Positions 47,317 through 55,265 of a stretch of DNA of 64,000 nt are shown piece after piece. The notes below the pieces were generated by a model. That model had not been told where the DNA came from. It did no database searches and saw nothing but the letters and a program-made list of their open reading frames with translations. The stretch lies in assembly GCF_034555375.1 (NCBI RefSeq), contig NZ_CP140706.1, positions 239,001 to 303,000 of the forward strand, read 5' to 3'. Position 1 is the stretch's first letter. Each line of letters begins with the position of its first letter. The translations under genes and the position numbers were made by a program. The stretch is from Pseudomonas sp. B33.4 (GTDB taxonomy: Bacteria; Pseudomonadota; Gammaproteobacteria; Pseudomonadales; Pseudomonadaceae).

Positions 47317-48858
47317 ATGACGCAAGCCAATAACGCCGTGTACACCGATCTGAGTGTCGATGATCTGGTAAAAGAAGCCTTGAATCGCGGTGAGGGCGAG
47401 CTTGCCGATACCGGCGCTCTGGTTGTTCGCACTGGTCACCGCACCGGTCGTTCGCCTGTTGACCGTTTCATCGTTGAAGAGCCTTCCACCCAGGCCGCTA
47501 TCGCCTGGGGCCCGATCAACCGCAAGTTCCCGGCCGACAAGTTCGATGCGCTGTGGGCTCGCGTTGAGGCGTTCAACAACGCGCAAGAGCACTTTGTGTC
47601 CCACGTGCATGTAGGCGCGGCGGAAGATCACTACCTGGCCGTGAAAATGACCACCCAGACTGCCTGGCAGAACCTGTTCGGTCGTTGCCTGTTCATCAAC
47701 CCGGCCCAGTACAACCCGGCCGGTCGTGAAGAGTGGCAAGTGCTCAACGTGGCCAACTTCGAGTGCGTGCCTGAGCGTGACGGCACCAACTCCGACGGTT
47801 GCGTGATCCTCAACTTCGCACAGAAAAAAGTGCTGATCGCTGGCATGCGTTACGCCGGTGAGATGAAGAAAGCCATGTTCTCCGTGCAGAACTTCCTGCT
47901 GCCGGCCGCTGACGTGCTGCCAATGCACTGCGCTGCCAACATCGGCGAAGAAGGCGACGTGACCCTGTTCTTCGGTCTGTCGGGCACCGGTAAAACCACT
48001 CTGTCGGCCGACGAAAGCCGTTACCTGATCGGTGACGACGAACACGGTTGGGGCGAAGGCGTGGTGTTCAACATCGAAGGCGGTTGCTATGCCAAGTGCA
48101 TCGACCTCTCCGAGAAGAACGAGCCGGTTATCTGGAAAGCCATCAAGCATGGCGCTGTGCTGGAAAACGTTGTTATCGACGACGCCAAGCACGCCGACTA
48201 CGCCGATGTCAGCCTGACCCAGAACAGCCGCGCCGCGTACCCGCTGGAACACGTTGCCAAGCGTTCCGAGCACAACCTCGGTGGCGAGCCAAACGCGGTG
48301 ATCTTCCTGACCTGCGACCTGACCGGCGTACTGCCGCCAGTGTCGATCCTCAACGAAGAACAAGCGGCCTACCACTTCCTGTCCGGCTACACCGCACTGG
48401 TGGGCTCGACTGAAATGGGTTCCGGCAGCGGCATCAAGTCGACCTTCTCCACCTGCTTCGGCGCACCGTTCTTCCCGCGTCCGGCTGGCGAATACGCCGA
48501 ACTGCTGATCAAGCGCATCCGCGGCTTCGGCTCCAAGGTCTACCTGGTCAACACCGGCTGGACCGGCGGCGGCTACGGCGTCGGCAAGCGCTTCAACATC
48601 CCGACCACCCGCGCGGTGATCGCAGCGATCCAGAGCGGCGCGCTGATCGGTGCAGCCACCGAACACCTCGACACCATCAACCTCGACGTGCCACTGGCCG
48701 TACCGGGCGTTGAAACCAACCTGCTCAACCCACGCAACACCTGGGCTGACAAGGCTGCGTACGACGAGGCGGCGAAAGCACTGGCCGGTCTGTTCATCGA
48801 GAACTTCAAGAAGTTCGAAGTGAGCGACGCGATCAAGGCTGCAGGGCCGAAGTTGTAA
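47317..48858 (+). CDS. pckA: Phosphoenolpyruvate carboxykinase (ATP)
   Basis: The 513-residue gluconeogenic enzyme converts oxaloacetate and ATP to PEP. Motifs include [14 protein letters not shown], the P-loop [13 protein letters not shown], metal site GDDEHGW and [17 protein letters not shown] 47317 ([12 protein letters not shown]) gives the usual length; the 21 upstream codons lie in the leader. A strong terminator follows. Confidence 0.97.
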   Translation: MTQANNAVYTDLSVDDLVKEALNRGEGELADTGALVVRTGHRTGRSPVDRFIVEEPSTQAAIAWGPINRKFPADKFDALWARVEAFNNAQEHFVSHVHVGAAEDHYLAVKMTTQTAWQNLFGRCLFINPAQYNPAGREEWQVLNVANFECVPERDGTNSDGCVILNFAQKKVLIAGMRYAGEMKKAMFSVQNFLLPAADVLPMHCAANIGEEGDVTLFFGLSGTGKTTLSADESRYLIGDDEHGWGEGVVFNIEGGCYAKCIDLSEKNEPVIWKAIKHGAVLENVVIDDAKHADYADVSLTQNSRAAYPLEHVAKRSEHNLGGEPNAVIFLTCDLTGVLPPVSILNEEQAAYHFLSGYTALVGSTEMGSGSGIKSTFSTCFGAPFFPRPAGEYAELLIKRIRGFGSKVYLVNTGWTGGGYGVGKRFNIPTTRAVIAAIQSGALIGAATEHLDTINLDVPLAVPGVETNLLNPRNTWADKAAYDEAAKALAGLFIENFKKFEVSDAIKAAGPKL

Positions 48859-48883
48859 GACTTGGTTTGTAGTGAATGAAAAA

Positions 48884-48908
48884 GCCGCCCTTTAGGGGCG
48901 GCTTTTTT
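48884..48908 (+). terminator. Rho-independent terminator of pckA
   Basis: GCCGCCC-TTTAG-GGGCGGC followed by six T residues, 26 bases past the stop. AAA before the stem gives some reverse activity. Confidence 0.9.
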
Positions 48909-48977
48909 GTGGGCGAAAACAAGACTAACTGGCAATATTCCCGCAGAAAATGGCCTTAACTACCAGAATACTGCCAC

Positions 48978-49577
48978 TTAAAGAGCCAGCTTTTCGCCAA
49001 TGCAGCGGTCAAAGATCGCCACTAGCCCCCGATAATCACATGACACAGCATCAATGTTTGCTGGGACCCAAGCGTCATCTTTAACGAGCCACCAATCGAC
49101 TGGGAAGCCTGCGTTAATAATGATTTGTTCAAATAATAGACGTTGCGCTCGGCCATTACCTTCGCGAAAAGGATGGATGACATTCAAATCGCCATAAGCC
49201 TCAGCGATGTTCACCACAAGTTCTGGTTTGCCCATTCCCGCGAACCACGCCGAGCGCTCCATCACGCTAAAGATTTTTTGCGCTTCTGGAAGAATTCGCT
49301 CTGCAGTACAGAAAAATGTTTGTCCCTTTTTGATGTTAACGGTACGCAACTGCCCGGCCCAATCGTAAACATCGCAAAAAAGAGTTTTATGGGCGTGCTG
49401 CAGGACACTTAAATCATAAGGAGGGGGGAGAAGACGAAATCGACTGATCGCGATTTCCGAGAGCTCTCGCTCTGCTTTTTGCAGTTCTTCCTCAGAGTGG
49501 ATGTCGAGCAAGTTACGCAGAACATCACTATGAGGGTAGCAATAGGGGTCTTGTCCGACCCCATATTTGTCCGTCAT
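48978..49577 (-). CDS. fic: Fic-family AMP-transferase toxin
   Basis: The 199-residue Fic-domain protein has the intact motif HPFREGNGRAQR (H135-R146), so it should transfer AMP (or another nucleotide group) to a target hydroxyl. It has no internal inhibitory helix, placing it in class I, which needs a separate antitoxin. That partner is encoded directly upstream with a one-base overlap (TAATG). E. coli Fic-YhfG is the model; known class I targets include DNA gyrase and topoisomerase IV. The gene marks the start of a small accessory island after pckA. Confidence 0.92.
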   Translation of the reverse strand: MTDKYGVGQDPYCYPHSDVLRNLLDIHSEEELQKAERELSEIAISRFRLLPPPYDLSVLQHAHKTLFCDVYDWAGQLRTVNIKKGQTFFCTAERILPEAQKIFSVMERSAWFAGMGKPELVVNIAEAYGDLNVIHPFREGNGRAQRLLFEQIIINAGFPVDWWLVKDDAWVPANIDAVSCDYRGLVAIFDRCIGEKLAL

Positions 49578-49747
49578 TAACGTGCAGTCTGACGATATTT
49601 TTCAATGACCGATTCCCTTGATGGAAGCGGTTTCTCGGCATCGGCACGGCTGGTATCGAAACCTTCCAGACGTAAGCTCGCCAGATAGTTTGACCGGCGT
49701 ACTTTGTCGTAATAAGCCTGCTTCTGCTGGAACGTCAATTCGCTCAT
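49577..49747 (-). CDS. yhfG: YhfG-family antitoxin of Fic
   Basis: 56 residues, MSELTFQQKQAYYDKVRRSN then LASLRLEGF. The inhibitory motif S/T-x3-E-G is present (S24-L-R-L-E28-G29); Glu28 would block the ATP site of the Fic protein. ATG 49747 gives family length. It precedes and is translationally coupled to fic, so antitoxin is made first. Confidence 0.85.
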   Translation of the reverse strand: MSELTFQQKQAYYDKVRRSNYLASLRLEGFDTSRADAEKPLPSRESVIEKYRQTAR

Positions 49748-49965
49748 TTCATAGGCCTCTTGGTGCAGGACTCCAGTGTAGCGCAATCGTGTGGAGTGAT
49801 AGGTCTGGATTTTCGATCCTTAAAGCGAGGCTGTTCATCGAGAGTCTGTTGGTTTTTTTGAATCATTTTGCCAGCCTTGGATATACGCGATGGTGCACAT
49901 TCACCACGCAGAATTTCGTCAATTTCTCGCACGCTTTCCATCAGCTCATCAAAGAATTTGCTCAT
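49744..49965 (-). CDS. Short protein resembling the N terminus of an XRE-type antitoxin, probably truncated
   Basis: 73 residues from ATG 49965 (MSKFFDELMESVREIDEILRG), with GGGAG 7 bases upstream. The first 25 residues look like the N terminus of HigA/NadS-type antitoxins (DEL-ES-E-I-RGE-PSR). The helix-turn-helix that should follow is absent; instead a short basic, Lys/Gln-rich tail ends in CTKRPMK. No toxin gene is adjacent. Its stop overlaps the yhfG start by 4 bp, so it may be read as the first gene of a yhfG-fic operon. Either a remnant or a recruited leader cistron. Confidence 0.5.
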   Translation of the reverse strand: MSKFFDELMESVREIDEILRGECAPSRISKAGKMIQKNQQTLDEQPRFKDRKSRPITPHDCATLESCTKRPMK

Positions 49966-50040
49966 GGTTGCTCCCATGGTTGATTACCGTTTTTTTGATC
50001 GCTCTTACAGAGTGCAAAAGAGCGATACGATCACTCGATT

Positions 50041-50340
50041 TCAGGCTGGAGCCTTCCAGTTGAGCATCTGCTGCTGTGCGACTTGCAGCAGGTCACAGCC
50101 ATCCTGCGTCAGCAGATAGAGGGCGTGGGTGATGTGGGGGATGTCTTCGACGTCGGCTTGTTTGAAGTTGAGGCAGTAGAGGGTGCGTAGCAGGTCGCTT
50201 GAAGCGCGCAGGCGCTGGACGGCGCATTCGAGGATGTCTTGTGGATTGGCCATTGTGTCGATGATCAGGGGCTTGGTGTCGGTGAGGTTGGATTCGAGTG
50301 GGCGGTAGCGATCAGGGGTAAGCGGGTTCCATGCTTTCAT
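50041..50340 (-). CDS. Small protein, paralog of 51937-52212, unknown function
   Basis: 99 residues, acidic/Leu-rich and predicted helical. The C-terminal 60 residues match the paralog at 51937-52212: RLRA-SDLL-TLYCL-FKQADV-DIP, then ALYLL-QDGCDLL-VA-Q. No signal peptide or membrane segment. It lies downstream of the hydrolase gene, whose other side carries the paralog. I do not recognise the family. A partner or immunity-type role for the hydrolase is a guess from position only. Confidence 0.7.
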   Translation of the reverse strand: MKAWNPLTPDRYRPLESNLTDTKPLIIDTMANPQDILECAVQRLRASSDLLRTLYCLNFKQADVEDIPHITHALYLLTQDGCDLLQVAQQQMLNWKAPA

Positions 50341-50699
50341 AATGTGTATTCCAGATGTCGTGAAGTGTCATCCCCACCGTGACCAAGCGATGGGAGGCGA
50401 ACTGTGTTCAGGTTGGTCAACCGGAGGAACACACAATCCGGCACGCTCGAAAGCGTCCCGAACACAGTCACCATGAAGCATGCAGACATTTGAAGTGTCG
50501 GCAGCATACAACGGACGTGTTTGTGTGTTCCATCAGGTGACCAAGCCTGAGTCGCTGATTAGGCAGCGACAGTCACGACTATAGATTTGACTTACCAAGC
50601 TGCGATAGGCGGCAAGGGAGTCTGGGTTTGTAGGAATGGGACGAATACCAGATAGGCCATTGCTGTAGGTTTTTTCGTCCGTTCACGCGCCCACGGCCT
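50341..50699. other. Gene-free region with nested inverted repeats
   Basis: 359 bp between the hydrolase and the small paralog. It holds an imperfect 28-base inverted repeat (50409-50436 against 50521-50549, with a perfect 11-bp core GGAACACACAA / TTGTGTGTTCC), an inner pair ACTGTGTTC / GAACACAGT (50401-50409, 50460-50468), and a hairpin GTCGCTG-ATTAGG-CAGCGAC (50551-50570). No convincing open frame. Confidence 0.6.
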
Positions 50700-51842
50700 T
50701 CAGCCAATAACCCGATACGCCGCCACATCCAGCACACTCGTCGTCAGCCCCGTCGCAGGCGCGTAGATCGGGCCTTTCACCGCCGAGAACGGCACGCCTT
50801 TGCTGCCCAGAGACACGTAGCGTTCGCCTTTATCCAGTTCGGTGAAGTAGGTGTAGGAGATGTTGTGCATCCGTTTGTACCGGGCTTCATCGCGGACGAT
50901 GCCGTTGGTGAGGTTTTGCAGGTCGGTCTGGGTCAGGTTGAGGGTTTTGTTCAGTTGTACGCCCCAGCGCTTGAGGCACGTTTCGGCGTAGTGACGGACC
51001 ACGCGGCCAGGTTCCACCAGGGTTTTCAGGTCGCTTGCGCTGGCAGGCACGCCACCGTCAGCTGTGCCGTTGCCGGCCATGGTCGCGTGGCGGCCGGCCA
51101 TGGGGTAGACGCTGGTTTTGGTGCCGGTGGCGGTCTGTGGAATGACGCAGCTGAAACCCTTGGAGCGTTCATCGCGGGCATAGAAAGCGACATATTCTTT
51201 GACGTTGGCGCCGAGTTTGACCCGGTTTTCCTGGAAGTTTCCGATACCCGGAACAGGGTCCAATGCAAAGATGTTCACCGGAATGTTTTTAAGTTGGCTG
51301 TCCTTTAACATCGCATTGGCCAGCATGTGGCAACTTATACCGCCTCGGCTCCAACCCACCAGATTGACTTGAGTGGGAATGACAGCGTCTTTGCGAAACG
51401 TCTTGATAATCTGCTCCTGTAACTTCTGTTGGGTCACGCTGCGATCACCGTAGTTATATTTGCGCCAGAACCACGAACCTTCGACCTTTACATCCTCAAT
51501 AGGAATCCCGGCGGCTTTAAGGCGGTTGTATTCGGCCTCGGTCAGTTGCTCGCGCTGCCAGTCGCATTTGCCCTTGATGACATTGACGGCATGCTGCACG
51601 TTTTCTTCCCAGCCTTTGCCGAACAGCGTGCCGGTGAGGCCGTACTCCTTGGTCTTGGTGAACAGGTCATCGGCTTGCAGGTTGCCGCTGCCGGGGCCGT
51701 CGACGACGATCCATTCGGCGAACTCACGGCCGGTATGGTTGGAAGCCAATGTGGAAACCAGTTCGCCGTCCCAGAAGTTTTCATGAGTTGTATCGAACTT
51801 GTTGGAACCCGTACCGCAAAAAAATATAGTTAAAACTGTCAT
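50700..51842 (-). CDS. Alpha/beta-hydrolase-fold protein, possible lipase-type effector
   Basis: 380 residues from ATG 51842 (MTVLTIFFCGTGSNKFD). A nucleophile elbow VNLVGWSRGG puts Ser165 in G-x-S-x-G. FALDPVPGIG is a plausible acid loop and YPMAGRHATMAGNG a plausible histidine region. The N-terminal FFCGTGSN and IVVDGPGSGN stretches recall DUF2235/Tle-like phospholipase effectors and the DUF5621-type effectors of other gamma-proteobacteria. No signal peptide, as expected for a type VI cargo, but no vgrG, PAAR or chaperone is next to it. Flanked by two paralogous small genes. Function not established. Confidence 0.65.
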   Translation of the reverse strand: MTVLTIFFCGTGSNKFDTTHENFWDGELVSTLASNHTGREFAEWIVVDGPGSGNLQADDLFTKTKEYGLTGTLFGKGWEENVQHAVNVIKGKCDWQREQLTEAEYNRLKAAGIPIEDVKVEGSWFWRKYNYGDRSVTQQKLQEQIIKTFRKDAVIPTQVNLVGWSRGGISCHMLANAMLKDSQLKNIPVNIFALDPVPGIGNFQENRVKLGANVKEYVAFYARDERSKGFSCVIPQTATGTKTSVYPMAGRHATMAGNGTADGGVPASASDLKTLVEPGRVVRHYAETCLKRWGVQLNKTLNLTQTDLQNLTNGIVRDEARYKRMHNISYTYFTELDKGERYVSLGSKGVPFSAVKGPIYAPATGLTTSVLDVAAYRVIG

Positions 51843-51936
51843 GGTGTTGCTCTCGTTTAGTTGTAAGAGCGAACAAGTTAGTGTGAGTTGCATCTATAAA
51901 TAAAGAGTTCTGGTGTTTCCGGATTTGTAGCAAGTT

Positions 51937-52212
51937 TTAGTTGTATGTTGTTTGTGGCGGTTTTTGTTTTGCAACTTCAAGCAGGTCGCAGCCATCCTGT
52001 ATCAGTAAATAAAGTGCATTGACGATGTTGGGGATGTCTTTCACATCAGCCTGTTTGAAACATAAGCAATAAAGTGTTTCCAGTAAGTCACTGGCTGCGC
52101 GCAAGCGCTGATCGGCGGCATTGATCAGGTCGGTCTGGCTGGAGTGGCTGTCGATAAGCAGCACCGGGTTTTCGCTGTAGCAAGTCTTGAGTGGGCGATA
52201 GCGGTTGATCAT
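51937..52212 (-). CDS. Small protein, paralog of 50041-50340, unknown function
   Basis: 91 residues starting MINRYRPLKTCYSENPVLLID. The body aligns with the paralog downstream of the hydrolase (RLRAASDLLETLYCLCFKQA; NALYLLIQDGCDLLEVAKQ). It reads in the same direction as the hydrolase and ends 94 bp before its start, so the three genes may form one transcription unit. The local DNA is more AT-rich than the core genome. Confidence 0.7.
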   Translation of the reverse strand: MINRYRPLKTCYSENPVLLIDSHSSQTDLINAADQRLRAASDLLETLYCLCFKQADVKDIPNIVNALYLLIQDGCDLLEVAKQKPPQTTYN

Positions 52213-52515
52213 GGTGAGGCGTGTCCTGTTCGAAGGCGCTGGGGCGGGCTGGCAGAGTGTTTGCAGCCGCGCCGGCCACTATAGAAGGGCGTTTCTCTGT
52301 GGGACAAGACAGCCGCAATGGACAGTATTCGTAGGGGTTTTTCCGTGGTTTGAGGAAATGCCCTACGTGTTTTCGCAGCTTTTTCAGGCCAAAACCCTTA
52401 GGCGTAATAATTCCTACTTGTTTGTCAGGCGATTCGCGGTAAACCGCTGTATCGTGCGCGCCAGAATCTGTAGGGCGTTTCCAAACGTCTGACACGCGCT
52501 TAAAGGGAATTAGGT
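52213..52515. other. Gene-free region with repeated GTAGGGC-TTTCC motifs
   Basis: 303 bp between divergent genes. Three related sequences occur: CGTAGGGGTTTTTCC (52330-52344), its inverted partner GGAAATGCCCTACG (52354-52367), and TGTAGGGCGTTTCC (52469-52482). The first two make an imperfect hairpin or a palindromic binding site. The AT-rich stretch 52395-52420 could be a promoter. Confidence 0.55.
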
Positions 52516-53019
52516 ATGCACTGGCTACGAATGGCCGCGATTTTATTGCTCGGGCTTAGCACCTGCCGTTTAACGATGGCCTCTGACGTTGGCAATGCAT
52601 GGGTGCTGGATCGTCTCGATCGCACTGATTGGCCGGAAGCACTCATCAGCCAGGCGAGCATGGACACGGCGTCGCGCGGTGAAGTGTTGATGTTCGCCAA
52701 AGCGCTGTTGGCCAGCGAAGCGCTGGATGAAGAGGGGCTTGAGCAGCGACTCGGTGTGCAGCACGTGCAACTGAAGTCGATTCGCCATGTGCGCGATGGG
52801 CTCTGGGAGGGGCTGCTGAGCACCTATCGCAATGCCAGTCAGAACTGTGATGAACAGCCGTTCTGCCCGCGCGTGCGCAGTGTCGCTGACCTGCGCCAGT
52901 TGGCGGCAGCGTTCACTGGCGACATCAGCCCGGCCCATGAGCTGTGGGCCAGCAAAAGCCAGGACGTGCATGAGCAGATGCTGAACGAGCAGTTGCGAGT
53001 GGCGGTTTTGCGTCCCTGA
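52516..53019 (+). CDS. Exported protein of unknown function
   Basis: 167 residues with an N-terminal signal sequence (MHWLRMAAILLLGLSTCRLTMA; cut near residue 22). The mature part is alpha-helical with two cysteines close together (NCDEQPFC). ATG 52516 follows AAGGGAATTAGGT. I do not recognise the family. Upstream repeats may regulate it. Confidence 0.7.
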   Translation: MHWLRMAAILLLGLSTCRLTMASDVGNAWVLDRLDRTDWPEALISQASMDTASRGEVLMFAKALLASEALDEEGLEQRLGVQHVQLKSIRHVRDGLWEGLLSTYRNASQNCDEQPFCPRVRSVADLRQLAAAFTGDISPAHELWASKSQDVHEQMLNEQLRVAVLRP

Positions 53020-53052
53020 ACTTCAGGATTTTGCGTTGTTCTGACCGGCCTC

Positions 53053-53077
53053 TTCGCGAGCATGCTCGCTCCCACAG
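53053..53077. repeat. Single REP unit
   Basis: TTCGCGAGCATGCTCGCTCC... is a lone member of the GCGAGCAGGCTCGC family with a central change (CATG for CAGG), between the exported protein and the RecQ-type helicase. Confidence 0.7.
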
Positions 53078-53199
53078 AGACCGTGGCGTTCAAGTAATCG
53101 CTGTATCATTCCGAATCGATTTGGCCCCGACCTTTTCTCGACTCGCTGCGATCGCCCGCTAGGCTGTTGGCATGGCAGCAGTCAATGGAGTGACAGCGA

Positions 53200-55134
53200 A
53201 TGCACAACACCCTGGAACAGGTTTTTGGTTTTCAACAGTTTCGACCCGGTCAAGAAACCGCGATCAGCGCGGTACTGGCCGGGCGTTCGGCGGCGGCGAT
53301 TTTTCCCACCGGTTCCGGCAAGTCGATTTGTTATCAATTGCCGGCGCTGATGCTGCCGCACCTGACGTTGGTGGTCTCGCCATTATTGGCGCTGATGCAG
53401 GATCAACTGGCCTTTCTGCAGCGTCACGGGATCTCGGCAGGCAGCATCGATTCGGCGCAGAGCCGCGATGACGCCAATGATGTGATGGCCCGCGCCCGTT
53501 CGGGTGAGTTGAAGATTCTGATGATCTCGGTTGAGCGTTTGAAGAACGAGCGCTTCCGCAACTTTTTGCAGCAGGTGCCGATCTCGCTGCTGGTGGTGGA
53601 CGAGGCGCATTGCATCTCGGAATGGGGCCACAACTTCCGCCCAGATTACCTCAAGCTGCCGGACTACCAACGCCAGTTCAACATCCCGCAGACCTTGCTG
53701 CTGACGGCCACGGCAACGCCGAAAGTCATTGCCGACATGCAGGCCAAATTCGCTATCGCCGCTGACGATGTGGTGACCACCGGCTTCTACCGGCCCAATC
53801 TCAATCTGCTGGTGGAACCGGTGCGTGGTCAGGACAAGCGTCGGCGTCTGGTGCAGTGGATGAGCGAGCGTGCCGGCCAGCCGAGCATCGTCTACGTGAC
53901 CTTGCAGAAAACCGCCGAACACATCGCCGAACACCTTGAGCGCAACGGCATTCAGGCCGAGGCGTATCACGCCGGTTTAGCCCACGACAAACGCGAAGCG
54001 ATCCAGAAGCGCTTCATGGCCGGGCAATCCAATTGCATCGTCGCGACCATCGCTTTCGGCATGGGCATCGACAAGAGTGACATCCGCAATGTGGTGCACT
54101 TCGATCTGCCCAAATCCATCGAAAACTACAGTCAGGAAATCGGCCGCGCCGGACGCGACGGGCAGCCATCGGACTGTCTGGTATTGGCCAATCGCGACAG
54201 CCTCAATGTGCTGGAAAACTTCGTCTACGGTGATACGCCGGAGCGCGAGGGTATTCGCTATGTACTCGACGAACTGAAGGCTTCGGTGCCGGAAGGGCAA
54301 TGGGAGTTTCTGCTCGGGCCATTGGCGGATCAGAGCAATATTCGCTCATTGCCGCTGAAAACATTGCTGGTGCAACTGGAGCTGCGCGGTTTGATCGCGC
54401 CGCGCTATGCCTATTACGCCGAATACCGTTTCAAATACCTGTTGGAACCCGAAGCGCTGCTTGAGCGTTTCGACGGTGAGCGCAGGGATTTCGTCGCCGC
54501 GATCGTTCAGACCTCGGCGCGTGCACGCACCTGGGCCACGGTGAATTTCGAGGCGATGTACTCGCAGTATTCCGCCGAACGCAATCGAGTGGTGAAGGCG
54601 CTGGATTACTTTCAGGAAAAGGGCTGGGTCGAACTGGAAAGCAAGCAGATGACCGAGGTCTACAGCCTGCTGAACAGCGACTTTGACAGTGATGTCCTGA
54701 GCACTGAGCTGCATGAATATTTCACCCGGCATGAGCAGGCTGAAGTGGCGCGCATCCACGCGATGCTTGAAGTGTTCGCCACCGAGCGCTGCCTGGGCTA
54801 TCGCCTGGCCGAGTATTTCGGTGATCACAATGCGCCTCAGCAGTGTGGGCATTGTTCGGTGTGTCATGGCCAGGTTGCGCGATTGCCGGCACCGCCGGAG
54901 TTGCCCCCGCTTGTGGATAAAAACTTTGCGGCGTTGTGTGGTGATTTTATCCACAGGCATGAGCAGCACACCGGGGTTATTCCGACAGCAGAGCGGCTGA
55001 CGAGGTTTCTGTGCGGGATCAGCGTGCCGTTGTTTACCAAGCTCAAGGCGCGAGCGATTCCCGGGTTTGCGGCGCTGGAAGAGTATCCCTATGCGCAAGT
55101 CCGCAGCTGGGCTGACGATCATTTGCTCGGTTGA
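53200..55134 (+). CDS. RecQ-family ATP-dependent DNA helicase
   Basis: The 644-residue superfamily 2 helicase has Q-motif region FGFQQFRPGQE, Walker A FPTGSGKS (K41), DEAH box VVDEAHCISEWGHNFRP and motif VI (QEIGRAGRDGQPS). The C-terminal zinc-binding region is present (CLGYRLAEYFGD then CGHCSVCHG), but there is no HRDC domain, and the winged-helix part is diverged. It is shorter than canonical RecQ and probably a second, RecQ-like helicase. ATG with GGAG 8 bases upstream. Confidence 0.9.
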   Translation: MHNTLEQVFGFQQFRPGQETAISAVLAGRSAAAIFPTGSGKSICYQLPALMLPHLTLVVSPLLALMQDQLAFLQRHGISAGSIDSAQSRDDANDVMARARSGELKILMISVERLKNERFRNFLQQVPISLLVVDEAHCISEWGHNFRPDYLKLPDYQRQFNIPQTLLLTATATPKVIADMQAKFAIAADDVVTTGFYRPNLNLLVEPVRGQDKRRRLVQWMSERAGQPSIVYVTLQKTAEHIAEHLERNGIQAEAYHAGLAHDKREAIQKRFMAGQSNCIVATIAFGMGIDKSDIRNVVHFDLPKSIENYSQEIGRAGRDGQPSDCLVLANRDSLNVLENFVYGDTPEREGIRYVLDELKASVPEGQWEFLLGPLADQSNIRSLPLKTLLVQLELRGLIAPRYAYYAEYRFKYLLEPEALLERFDGERRDFVAAIVQTSARARTWATVNFEAMYSQYSAERNRVVKALDYFQEKGWVELESKQMTEVYSLLNSDFDSDVLSTELHEYFTRHEQAEVARIHAMLEVFATERCLGYRLAEYFGDHNAPQQCGHCSVCHGQVARLPAPPELPPLVDKNFAALCGDFIHRHEQHTGVIPTAERLTRFLCGISVPLFTKLKARAIPGFAALEEYPYAQVRSWADDHLLG

Positions 55135-55265
55135 AAAAAATCCTGTGGGAATCAGGGCACCTGCATCCATCCGCTGAATGTCGATCATCACGGTAATAAA
55201 CTTCAAAAATCGTCGTTGGCTGACTATGGTGAGACCAGTCTTTGGATCGCCAACAAGAGAACAAC

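Noticed and set aside
47269..48666. 465-codon open frame opposite pckA
   Set aside because: Shadow of pckA; Val/His/Gln-rich composition and no motif.
48978..52212. Prophage or integrative element for the Fic/hydrolase island
   Set aside because: No integrase, att duplication, tRNA target or phage structural gene is visible; it is only a small accessory insert.
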